A stretch of 49,566 nt of DNA from Zygophlyctis sp. KS116. Lineage: Eukaryota > Chytridiomycota. Positions 21,902 to 31,300 of the stretch are shown one piece after another (positions within the stretch are counted from its first letter, which is position 1; each line of letters opens with the position of its first letter). The stretch is taken from assembly GCA_054661495.1 (NCBI GenBank), contig BAAFSQ010000057.1, positions 1 to 49,566 on the forward strand, given 5' to 3'. Under the pieces are notes generated by a model. That model worked only from the letters and a program-made list of their open reading frames with translations. It ran no database searches and was not told where the DNA came from. A program made the position numbers and the translations under genes.

Positions 21902-22955
21902 ATGCAATTCGTTGAATTTTTGCCAAACTTAAGCTCAAAAACCATTTTCAAACCCAAAAGCATTTGCAAAGTAAAATCTGATCATGAAAATCTATCAAAT
22001 TCTAAAATAGACTTTGACAGTTTTACTAGCATCAACTGCTCATCATGTCAGAATCTACTCTTGTTTAATAATCTGGAAATCAAAAATGCTCCTTCAGAGT
22101 ACTGGTATGATCTTTTAGACTGTTGGGCTTGTCATGATGAAGACTACAATTCTAAACTTAAAGGTCATAAAAATGGAAAGATTTTGGCTAAAAAAGGAAT
22201 CTTATTACTCTCTGACTCTAAATTACTGATTCATAAAACTGATTTTCAAGAAAATTGTCTGATTGTAAGTTATTAAAAATTTGAAAAATTTGAAAAAAAA
22301 TTAGCAAGGATAAATAGAAATGGCTTTTTAGATTCTAGAAAGCCTGATACAATTATCCAAAAATGATAAATCTCAGACACCTTTCATGATGCAAGAAATG
22401 TCATGGATGCTACATATGATTTTACAATTACTTTATTCTTTAGAATCTCGTATAGATTTACTAAAAATTTAGGTGGCTGATACTATTGTTCAGTGTAAGG
22501 AATGTTTAAGTACGATTGGGGAGTGTATAGAGTCTGAAATTTCTCTTTATATGTACTCTATAATCTTTAAAAATGATTATTGTGAATATTATAGGCCTTG
22601 GGTCTATTATTTTTCTAAAAAATTACTAGATTCGGCAGTTGCTTATTCTAGTTATAAGAGTATTGTGATTTCTGATGATAGGAAATTACTGGTTTGGGTC
22701 ATTCATTGGGATGTTTGGATAAATTCTGTTGATGAAGTACAGGATTTAGCAAAAATTCCTCTTTTCCCAGCACTTAAAGTCATGTACAAGGAATCTAGTG
22801 ATTCTGACTTTCAAGTTTCAAATGATAAATCCGTAGAAACGAGATCAGTCACATCTGATCAATACATTGAACTATTAAATCATTTAGAATCTAGTTTTCC
22901 AGGCTCTGATTTGAAAGTATCAACTGGATTCAAAATAGGTTATCTCCGACTTTAA
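21902..22955 (+). CDS. UBE3D: UBE3D/Ipa1-like HECT-type E2-binding protein
   Basis: Family members bind ubiquitin-conjugating enzymes; yeast Ipa1 is linked to mRNA 3'-end processing. The N-terminal part has a CxxC (INCSSCQNLL) and the family hallmark SEYWYDLLDCWACHDEDY. The second part has IVQCKECLSTIGE and a C-terminal block with LLVWVIHWDVWI. Removing the intron 22265-22331 leaves a reading frame whose length divides by three (329 codons) and which gives a convincing middle exon (TPFMMQEMSWMLHMILQLLYSLESR). That frame contains one TAG at 22470-22472, directly before VADTIVQC. No GT-AG intron in the right phase removes it. The TAG could mark a miscalled base, a noncanonical splice or a real stop. 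Confidence 0.7.
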
Positions 22956-23164
22956 ATCGCGTGGCTGCATGTCCTTATCAGGTGACCGGTACTCCGGAGG
23001 GGTAAGCGTGTATATAACTGGTAGAGGCTGATGTACTGATTGATGGATGAATAGGATAGATTGATTTTTCCAGGCTCAAAAGTATAAAAAATAGAAAATA
23101 TAAGGGAAAAATAGATTTTTAAATTTTTTAAATTTTTTTAAATTTAATCAGAGTATCACTGTAA
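22956..23164. other. intergenic, locally GC-richer segment
   Basis: The first 90 nt (22956-23045) are clearly less AT-rich than the surrounding spacers and contain GGTGACCGGTACTCCGGAGG. No tRNA, open frame or perfect hairpin is evident. The rest is AT-rich upstream DNA of the zinc-finger gene. Confidence 0.3.
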
Positions 23165-23728
23165 ATGAATTTTACTCTTGAAGGAGAATGCATATCTTCT
23201 ACCGCGATTCCTCTCTTGTCCAATCAAAAGATTCGCAAGATGGAGACAAATAAAGGAATTTCGGACATGAAACTACAGGTTTCAAATTCCAAGAAATCAT
23301 TATCTGCTAAAATACTTCCTGGAGATTGGATATGCAATGGATGTCAATTAAATAACTTTGCTGCAAGATTAAAATGCATCAACTGTGGTTCTTCCCATGC
23401 AGGTGCCATCAGACCGATTGATAGAGCAGGAGATTGGACGTGTCCCAATGACTCTTGTAGATTTCATAATTTTGCTAATAGGAGGGAATGTCATAAATGT
23501 GGTGCTAGAAAGCCAATCAAAAATATTCAAACTCTTAAATCAGGAGATTGGATTTGCTCAAAACCTTCCTGTCTAGCTCATAATTTTGCTAAGAGGACTG
23601 CTTGTTTTCAATGCGGATCTATTCCAACCTCTAATGAATCTACAAAAAATTCAAATCTAAAAACCTTTCTTATGGATTATGGTGAATCTCTATTTTCTTC
23701 ACAAAATCCATTTTCTCCGTATGGATAA
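23165..23728 (+). CDS. protein with three RanBP2-type zinc fingers
   Basis: A 187-residue intronless protein with three RanBP2/Nrp1-type fingers in tandem: GDWICNGCQLNNFAARLKCINCG, GDWTCPNDSCRFHNFANRRECHKCG and GDWICSKPSCLAHNFAKRTACFQCG. Each shows W-x-C-x(2-4)-C-x3-N-F-A-x6-C-x2-C. In this subtype the W and N-F-A residues bind single-stranded RNA (ZRANB2, plant and fungal RNA-binding proteins), so an RNA-binding role is likely; the target is unknown. The C-terminal tail (NPFSPYG) is low complexity. The last 121 nt of the gene are copied again at 23923-24043. Confidence 0.85.
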   Translation: MNFTLEGECISSTAIPLLSNQKIRKMETNKGISDMKLQVSNSKKSLSAKILPGDWICNGCQLNNFAARLKCINCGSSHAGAIRPIDRAGDWTCPNDSCRFHNFANRRECHKCGARKPIKNIQTLKSGDWICSKPSCLAHNFAKRTACFQCGSIPTSNESTKNSNLKTFLMDYGESLFSSQNPFSPYG

Positions 23729-23891
23729 TGGATAAATTGATTTTTCTAATCTGTAATAAGTAATGTAAATATATTTTTTAACCTTCTCTCCATTGATGAC
23801 CACAAGAACAACATCTATAAAAGATTGACATTGGTTCATCTGCTGATCTAATCTGAATCATCAAGAAGAATGCCCGATCATGTTCGCATTT
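23608..23891. repeat. first copy of an exact 284-bp direct repeat
   Basis: Bases 23608-23891 are identical, as read by eye, to 23923-24206 (offset 315). A 31-nt spacer separates the copies. The copied segment spans the 3' end of the zinc-finger gene and the 3' end of the convergent RPC11 gene. Confidence 0.9.
23778..23891 (-). pseudogene. duplicated 3' fragment of RPC11
   Basis: On the minus strand this reads the last 37 codons of RPC11 (CEHDRAFFLMIQIRS to GHQWREG and stop), then loses homology at 23891. It lacks the N-terminal ribbon and any start and is a by-product of the 284-bp duplication. Confidence 0.85.
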
Positions 23892-23922
23892 GCGCATATT
23901 ATATTTTGAGTTAAAACCATAA

Positions 23923-24043
23923 TCAATGCGGATCTATTCCAACCTCTAATGAATCTACAAAAAATTCAAATCTAAAAACCTTTCTTATGGATTATGGTGA
24001 ATCTCTATTTTCTTCACAAAATCCATTTTCTCCGTATGGATAA
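23923..24043 (+). pseudogene. duplicated 3' fragment of the RanBP2-type zinc-finger gene
   Basis: It encodes only the end of the third finger (QCGSIPTSNE) and the C-terminal tail to the stop at 24041-24043, without a start codon. It originated in the same duplication as the RPC11 fragment. Confidence 0.85.
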
Positions 24044-24206
24044 TGGATAAATTGATTTTTCTAATCTGTAATAAGTAATGTAAATATATTTTTTAACCTT
24101 CTCTCCATTGATGACCACAAGAACAACATCTATAAAAGATTGACATTGGTTCATCTGCTGATCTAATCTGAATCATCAAGAAGAATGCCCGATCATGTTC
24201 GCATTT
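23923..24206. repeat. second copy of the exact 284-bp direct repeat
   Basis: This copy supplies the real C-terminus of RPC11, while the first copy supplies the real C-terminus of the zinc-finger gene, so both genes remain intact. Identity over the full length means either a very recent duplication or an assembly artefact. Confidence 0.9.
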
Positions 24207-24443
24207 AGCGCAAGTTACAAGAGTAGAATCAACATTGTCCCATGCACCTGATCCTCCAAGAATATCATCGACTGCTTTTTTATTCAGTTTGGTTGTATGT
24301 GTGACACTCTATGATCAGATTAAACATCTTACAGATTCCATTGTATGAACATAAGGGCATGCAAAACAAGTTAGCTGATTAATAGATTTCTGAGATTTAG
24401 AAAGACTGAGGAGATTAGAGCAGTTTGGGCAAAAGTAGATCAT
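24093..24443 (-). CDS. RPC11: RNA polymerase III subunit RPC11 (C11/RPC10)
   Basis: C11 gives Pol III its RNA-cleavage activity and is needed for termination and reinitiation. Two exons over a 24-nt intron (24309-24332) give 108 residues, the family length. The N-terminal zinc ribbon reads MIYFCPNCSN...LTCFACPY. The C-terminal TFIIS-like ribbon reads TLVTCAKCEHDRAFFLMIQIRSADEPMSIFYRCCSCGHQW. It contains R-S-A-D-E-P, the acidic D-E hairpin that inserts into the active site. The start is the ATG complementary to 24441-24443, immediately before the first Cys pair. Confidence 0.95.
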
Positions 24444-24712
24444 CTTTTGAGTGAAATTTTTAACAGAGAATTCGATTTAGGTGAATGTCCGAACTTATTG
24501 GCCAAATGCTCTGATCTATATTTTTACGAATTATTGGCCAAAGTTTCTCATGTATATTTGAAGGTATTCATGATGCGATCTACCAGGTACCAAAATAGGC
24601 ACTCACTAAACTTGTGACGCATCTATTAAAATCAATACGTCATAAGTTCTTCGGATAACGAATTGACGATTAGCATAATTATACCTTGATTCAGTGTAGA
24701 ATATTATAGAAA

Positions 24713-25776
24713 ATGAAACAATGTAAATTGGAAGGGATATTTCCTGTTGAAATTATAAATATGATTCTAGCAATCTTGGAATTATCAGATATTTCACGAT
24801 TTTCCAGGACCAATAAGAAATACCACATATACATTACTGATTATTATAAGCCATTTTGGAAAATATGCTATATGAATAGATGGAAATGTATTAGATTTTG
24901 TCCGAATTGTGTATCGATTCAATGTCCTTGCTCAGACTGGAGTTGTCAACCAAATCTAAATTGGAAAACTAAATTCATTAAAAGACTTGAAATGGAAAAT
25001 GATTTCAATGCTGGTGGATATAAGCAATCTATTAATTATGAAAACAATACCTCTTTAAAAGTTATTGTACTTGTTTTTACTAAAAATTCTAGAAAACTGC
25101 AGATTCAACAATTACATTCAGAGGATCAACTTTAAGAATATTTGAACCTGGAAGAGATCGCTCTATTCAATTTCAAGACCATAATTCAAACTCTATTACT
25201 TGTATTGCATTAAACTATCCTGAATTTATATCAATATCTATTACTGGAAAAGGAATAATATTATATGATTATCATACATTATCAGAAAAAAACAGCATTT
25301 ATGCAAACTCTGTTACCCAAATCCTTTCAACTTCAACTCGACTTGTTTGCATAGACTCAAAAACCATGATCAAAACTTGGAAATTATCTAATCATGGATC
25401 TAAATCTCAATTTCATTCTTTATTATGGGGACACATTCATGAAATTCAAGATCTTCAATTTTCTAAAGATTTGCTAATTTCTATTGATAAATTTCAAACA
25501 TATTTCTGGGACTGGAATACAAAAACTTGTTTAAAAGTCATAAATTTACAAATTTATAAAGCCATAATTTACAAGGACATTATTGGACTATTTGGTATTG
25601 GAAACATTAAAGTATTTAAAAAGAATAATACTTGTATATTGAAAATACAAGATATTTCTACATCACAAATCTTTAAAAAAGAGGATCAAATTGCAATGAA
25701 TTCAGACAATATCATGATCAAGAGACAATCAATTGATTTTCTAATCAGTCTTGATACACCACAAATTACAATCTAA
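24713..25776 (+). CDS. F-box/WD40-like protein
   Basis: Two exons over intron 25067-25092 (26 nt) give 345 residues. Residues about 8-50 (FPVEIINMILAILELSDISRFSRTNKKYH...FWKICYMNRW) form an F-box that would bind Skp1 in an SCF ubiquitin ligase. A Cys-rich loop follows (FCPNCVSIQCPCSDWSC). The remainder has degenerate WD40-like blades (FRGSTLRIFEPG, GKGIILYDYHTL, TMIKTWKLSNHG, LLWGHIHEIQDLQFS, FQTYFWDWNTKTCLKV) that would form the substrate-binding propeller. The substrate is unknown and orthology to a named F-box protein is not clear. Confidence 0.8.
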
Positions 25777-25780
25777 AGTA

Positions 25781-26056
25781 CTAAATTGATTTCTTAAAGA
25801 TTTCAGCTTCTAATTGTTCCGCCGAAAGACTGCCATCAATTTTTTCTTGTCCCTTATTAAAAACTGAATATGCGGACAAGTTCCCCTTTGGAATCGGACT
25901 TGTCGACGTGTTCAAATACATCCATACTAGTCCAAGTAATAAAAATACAAACAATCCTATTTCCAAATAAATCGCAAGGCATAATAAAAACAGACTTGAA
26001 ATTGCTAAAATCATCATCATCAATACTTGTAATATTGAACCGTCAAGCCTACACAT
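25781..26056 (-). CDS. SAYSD1: SAYSvFN-domain membrane protein (SAYSD1-like)
   Basis: A 91-residue protein with two adjacent hydrophobic segments (about residues 9-30 and 32-48) and a C-terminal SAYSvFN domain reading NLSAYSVFNKGQEKIDGSLSAEQLEAEI. The domain motif is nearly literal (SAYSVFN, then G-x-L-x-A-E-Q-L-E). Human SAYSD1 sits in the ER translocon and senses UFMylated ribosomes in translocation-associated quality control; in yeasts the family is absent. Here it is shorter than human SAYSD1 (about 180 residues), lacking a long N-terminal region. The stop is 4 nt from the convergent F-box/WD40 stop. Confidence 0.85.
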   Translation of the reverse strand: MCRLDGSILQVLMMMILAISSLFLLCLAIYLEIGLFVFLLLGLVWMYLNTSTSPIPKGNLSAYSVFNKGQEKIDGSLSAEQLEAEIFKKSI

Positions 26057-26101
26057 ACACTGATTGGTTTCTGATTTCTATTCTGATTTCTAGTCTGTAA
26101 T

Positions 26102-26770
26102 ATGAGAGATTATCAATGTGAGTTTATTGAATTTGCAATATCATCACAAGTTTTGGTTTTTGGAGATTTTGAATTGAAGAGCGGTCGAAGATCTCCATAC
26201 TTTTTTAATGCTGGAAAGTTTAATAATGGATCGGATTTACTTTTATTAGGACAGTTCTATGCTAAAGCGCTACTAAATTCAAAGTTGGAGTATGATGTTT
26301 TATTCGGACCTGCGTACAAGGGAATTCCTCTGGTCTGTGCATTGGCAATGTCGTTGCCAGAGAAGAATGATTTTGCATTTAATAGAAAAGAAGTTAAAGA
26401 TCATGGAGAAGGAGGATCGTTTGTTGGAACTCCTTTAAGAGGGAAAGTAGTCGTTATTGATGATGTTATAACTGCTGTAAGATTTATAATATTAATATTA
26501 CAGGGTACAGCAATCAGAGAATCTGCTGAAATGATTCAAAAGGAAAATGCTACAATTTCTGGTGTTTTAATTGCTATTGATAGACAAGAAAAAGGGAATA
26601 ATACGCAAGTTTCTGCTGTACAACAAGTTTCAAAGGATTTAGGGATTCCAGTGATTTCAATAATTACTATTTCTGATGTAATTGAATATCTAAGGGGAAA
26701 AGATGGAATTTATGAAAAAGAATTACAAGATATGGAGAATTATAGAAGAGAATGGGGAATTAGAATTTAG
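26102..26770 (+). CDS. URA5: orotate phosphoribosyltransferase
   Basis: The enzyme joins orotate to PRPP to give OMP, the fifth step of pyrimidine synthesis, in the cytosol. Motifs are GDFELKSGRRSPYFFNAGKF (orotate-binding N-terminus), LFGPAYKGIPL, FNRKEVKDHGEGGSFVG (catalytic loop with Lys), and the PRPP loop VVVIDDVITAGTAIRE. The PRPP loop is interrupted by a 27-nt sequence (26477-26503) with GT...CAG ends. It is in frame and stop-free, and removing it restores the canonical ITAGTA, so I treat it as an intron; the product is 213 residues, the family size. It is a stand-alone OPRT, not fused to OMP decarboxylase. Confidence 0.95.
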   Translation: MRDYQCEFIEFAISSQVLVFGDFELKSGRRSPYFFNAGKFNNGSDLLLLGQFYAKALLNSKLEYDVLFGPAYKGIPLVCALAMSLPEKNDFAFNRKEVKDHGEGGSFVGTPLRGKVVVIDDVITAVRFIILILQGTAIRESAEMIQKENATISGVLIAIDRQEKGNNTQVSAVQQVSKDLGIPVISIITISDVIEYLRGKDGIYEKELQDMENYRREWGIRI

Positions 26771-26785
26771 AAAAAGGGGCGAAAG

Positions 26786-28352
26786 ATGGATGAATCTCAA
26801 ACACTTTTGGGTAATACAAATTCGAGAATTAAAGGATTTAATAATAATGATAAATTTAGGCTGTTATTTCAATGTTTTGTATCATTTCTAATTTACTTTT
26901 TTGTATCGTCTAAAGTTGTTCGTATTTCAATAATATTTTTAAATATTATACTTGCATTATTAATCACAGAGTATGAAATTTCAATGATTGTGGGATGGGG
27001 TGCATTGATTATGGTTTTAACTCAAAATATAATATGCGCAAAGGATAGGGAATGCGAGGGAGTGGAAGAGGCGTTTAAAATAATGCTGAATGGGTATATA
27101 AATTCAAATTTAAAATTTCAGGTTTTCGAGTCAACTACCATGGTTGGTGCTATCAAGTTTCAATATCGGACACGCAATACAGATTTCGAAATTGGGTCAA
27201 AGAATCTCTTTAAACATCTTGAAACTCGTAGGATCAAATGCATTAAGTCTTGGTTATGGGATTTTTCTATCTGAATTGATGTTGGGACCATTCATTCCAT
27301 CAAATACTGCGCGTGGTGGTGGTCTAATATTGCCCATTGTCCAGCAAATGATTCAAGAGTTTGATGAAGATATGAAAAATGATTCTCTCAATGGATTTAT
27401 TATTGCATGTGCAAGTATGGCTAATTTGGTTAGCTCTTCCTTTTTTATGACGGGAACAATAGCGAATCCATTGATTTCAGCAATAGCAAAGGATTCGTTT
27501 GGTATTGATTTTGGATTTTATAATTGGTCTCTGGGGTAATTCATAATTTTTATAATTAATTATTAGAAATTTGGTTCCTGGTATGGTTCTTTTGTTTCTT
27601 TTGCCATACTTCTTCTTAATAATGTTTCATCCTGAAAATCATTCTTTAGACATACAACAAAAAATTGTCTTGAAGCTCTCTCAACTTGGTAAAGTGTCTA
27701 GAAAAGAAGTTAACCTTTCATGCATACTTGTTTTCTGTTTAGTCTTCTGGATCTTTGGTGCTGCATTAGAAATTCCTGTAGCTTTTGTAGCAATCGTTTC
27801 GCTATTTGTTCTAGTCACAATAGATGTCATTGAATGGAAAAATGTAGTTCAAAATTCAACGGCTTGGGATTCATTTTTCTGGCTCGCACTAATGATCCAA
27901 ATTTCACAACAAATCTCTGACTCTGGTCTAGCGATGAGATTTGGTGAATTTTGTGCAACAAGTATTATATCCATGAATTTACCAAGCACTGTGGCATCTT
28001 TCTTATTGGCGGTAGTCTATTTTCTTTCAATGTATTTTTTTTCGAGCATTACAGCGTATGTTTATAATCCCATCTTAAATGTAGACATACAGTCGTGTTC
28101 ATAGCGCCTTTCTTCAATGCTGCAAAAATAATTGGATGTTCACCTTTCTTGATCACTGCTTTACTTGCATATTTTTCATCTCTGTGTGCTTGCTTAACCA
28201 ATTATGGATCTGGTACTCAAGCAATGTATTTCTCTCTGGATTACATTGGTAGAAAAAAGTGGTTTCATCTGGGATTTATGACATTCATCATTATTGTAGG
28301 GGTATATTTGGTTGTCGGTTTGATATGGTGGAAATTTCTCGGTTGGTATTGA
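26786..28352 (+). CDS. DASS-family dicarboxylate transporter (2-oxoglutarate/malate type)
   Basis: A polytopic membrane protein of 492 residues with introns 27094-27121, 27536-27566 and 28056-28084. It matches the divalent anion:Na+ symporter family and is most like the plastid/bacterial 2-oxoglutarate-malate (SODiT/CitT) branch. Signatures are AFKIMLNGFSSQLPWLV, LGPFIPSNTARGGGLILPI (SNT motif), LVPGMVLLFLLPYFF, NSTAWDSFFWLALMI, FSSITAHTVVFIAPF, TNYGSGTQAMYF and the terminal VGLIWWKFLGWY. It would move C4-C5 dicarboxylates or similar anions; substrate and membrane are not decided by sequence. It starts 15 nt after the OPRT stop on the same strand. Confidence 0.9.
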
Positions 28353-28371
28353 TTTTATTTGATCGCATAAT

Positions 28372-31300
28372 CTATTTATATCCCTGGTTTCCCGGATTAT
28401 ATGGAGGCATAAAATTGGGACCTGGCCCAGAAGGCCTTGCAAATTGACTAGACATCTGAGGATTCATAAATTGAGTCTGATTATTTACGTAGGATGGTGG
28501 AATTTGGTTTTGAAGATTCATCAGCTGTTCGGGAGATAAATTTGAATATTGGGGTGGTATGTTCCTATATTGTCCTTGCATATTCCCTGATGCGTTCATA
28601 AGAGGATAGCCTTGACCCATTGTTTGAGGGAAACCGGCTTGATTTTGTCCCTGCATCATATTAGATTGGTAGGAATTTGGGGCCAATTGCGTTTGCATAC
28701 CTAATAAATATAAATAGAAAATAACTACCAGACATTGAGCTAGTAAATATTGAAGGTTCATTTACGTTTACGGTTCTAAATACTGCATAAGGGTCATTAT
28801 TGTTAGGTGCGGTTTTATCATTTGATCCCGTGAAAGGCCTTGGGGGATTGCCAATCGAGTTATTAACGGGAATCAACGGTGCCTGCAGTCCTGGGCGAGG
28901 GAAGTTTCCAGGTGGCATCGTAGTTGAAGTCATCGAGGTGTAAGAACCTCCTGATCCAGCTCTCATCATGCCAACAGAATTTCCCGGCTGGTACATAGCA
29001 GGTTGATTATAGGCAGGCCCAGAAAAATTACCCGCTGTCCCAGCACTAAATGAAGAAGTCATTGATGCATTAGAAAATGTTTGAGATAATTGAGGAGCGA
29101 TCGGCTGAGTACTTATTCCATAAGAACTATTTTGTTGAAGGGGGGGTGGGTGAACCAGACCAGCCTGAGCTGCCCGCAAAGCTCTCTCGGATTGTTCTTT
29201 GATCAAAGCAGCCTGTCTAGCAGTCTCTTGGGCTTTAGCTAATGCCATTGCAGATTGTGCCTCTTCCTCCTGAGCTCGTTTGTTTTGCTCATGAATTAAA
29301 GCTGCCTTTTTTGCTTGTTCTTGAGCCTGAGCAAGATCATGTTGAGCACGTTGAAGTGCTAACTGGGCCTCTTTCTGTTGTAATTGCGTTTTTGTTAGGG
29401 CACCTTGAGGAGCGGCATTTGGAGTTGATGTTGGCCGGACCGGAATAGCTGGCGGCGGAAGGCCACTATTATTCTGATTAGGAGAAGGCCTGATATGTTG
29501 TGATGGTACATTCGCAACCTTTTCCACGGTTTTCGATTCATTTCCAGGCACACTCCATGGATTGTGTTTGGATGATGAGTCATTTGATTTTATGCCCAAT
29601 GAAGATGATATGGCATCTTCAGTAGAAGGTGGGATTGAAAATGAAGTGACATTCTTATTTGCAGTCATAGACTTTCGCAATACTGATGGTGGTCTCTTTG
29701 AGGAACTATTACTTGCTTCTAATATTGCAGAAACATCTTTAATCGCATTGAGATCAACCGCGTTTCCGGAATGGGCTATTTCGTCATTTTTCGAAAATGA
29801 TACCTTTCGATTTATTCTGTGGTTGAAGTTCCTCAAATTGTAATTTTCGAGCAAAAGCCTCATCATTTTCAATCTGCTGCGTTTTGTGAATAATGGAATC
29901 TTCAGCTGAATTTGATGAGCGCAAGGTTGATACCTGGGAAATGAATGAAACATAAAATACCTTTCTTATCTTATCCAAATTTTGATTTTGAGCCTTCAAT
30001 TCACGTGCATTAATTGTACTTGTCTCAACTGATATGTTATCCACAATAGCTCTTTTAATTCGAATAATATCCCCTTCAGAAACTCCCAGGTCGCGCAATA
30101 ATCCTCTGTCTAAACTATTGACACTTGACGAATCAAGCTTTTCTGAGCTGAATTTCTGTCCATAAGCAATGGCATCTCCAGGTGACACGCCAGCTTTCAT
30201 CAGCCACTCTTTCCAATTAAATCCATTATAAGTAAAACTATTTGCCGACGGTTCAGATATCTGTATTGCAGCGGCTTGAGCAACTATATTATCATCTACC
30301 TTTGAGGCTTTCAAAGTTTGCTGTGGGGACGGCCTGGCTGCCACCTCTCTTAATGCCACGTTTTCATATCCAGGAATACTCCTTATATAGTCCACATCAC
30401 TCGGATGAAGTTTATCAATTTGAATTGTTATTTTACCACCGGTGTCCCCCTTTCTTAAGTGAACTTTATTATCGACAACACTCACTAAGAGGGCCTTAAC
30501 CTTGAATGATCCGGTTTTATCTGTCCATTCTCGGATATTAGAAGAGCCCGGATCTATAAATTATAAAAAAAGGAATATACGAGAAATTGAAGGTTCGCTT
30601 GCTAAAGGGTTTCCTTTGATATTAGTTATAAACTAAAACATACCAAGAGCTTCAGTTGATGGTCGATTAGGAATAGCTGGAGTTATATCAGGCCTATTGG
30701 CAATCGAGCTAGCGAAATTGGGACGATTTGCTATTGAAGGAGCTGTATTCGGCTTTACAAAGGAATGTGGTACTACTTCAGGTCTAGATGAAATTGGGTA
30801 TTCTGCGATATCAGGTCTTGAATCTATACGCGGAGGAGGTATTTCGGGTCTGGAAGATATGGGTGGTGCGACAATATCTGGTCTAGAAGATATTGACTGT
30901 GGTCTCACATCAGGTCTCGAGGCTACTGGTGGTAGTAGTATTTCAGGTCTTGAGGCTACTGGTGGTGGTAGTGGGATTTCAGGTCTTGAGGCTACTGGTG
31001 GTGGTGGTGCGATGTCAGGTCTTGAGGCTACTGGTGGTGGTGGTGCGATGTCAGGTCTTGAGGCTACTGGTGGTGGTGCGATTATAGAGCTGCTTGAAGA
31101 TGGAGCAGGAGGTCTTTTGGCAATCTTAGGGGGCTCCGTATCAAACCGGGAAGACATAGAAGAGGCACGCACAAAAGATTCAGAAGAAAGCCTTTCTTGC
31201 TCTTCTTGAATGCGCCTTTGTTCAGCTTCCTGCTGCCGTCTATCTTCTTCTTCTCTTTGCAACATTTCTTTTTCCCATCTGATACGTTGCTCTTCTAATT

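Noticed and set aside
30697-31209. Plus-strand 170-codon Gly-rich open frame (repeats of SGLEATGGG)
   Set aside because: It is the antisense of the SLA1 proline-rich repeats; a repeat with a period divisible by three stays open on both strands.
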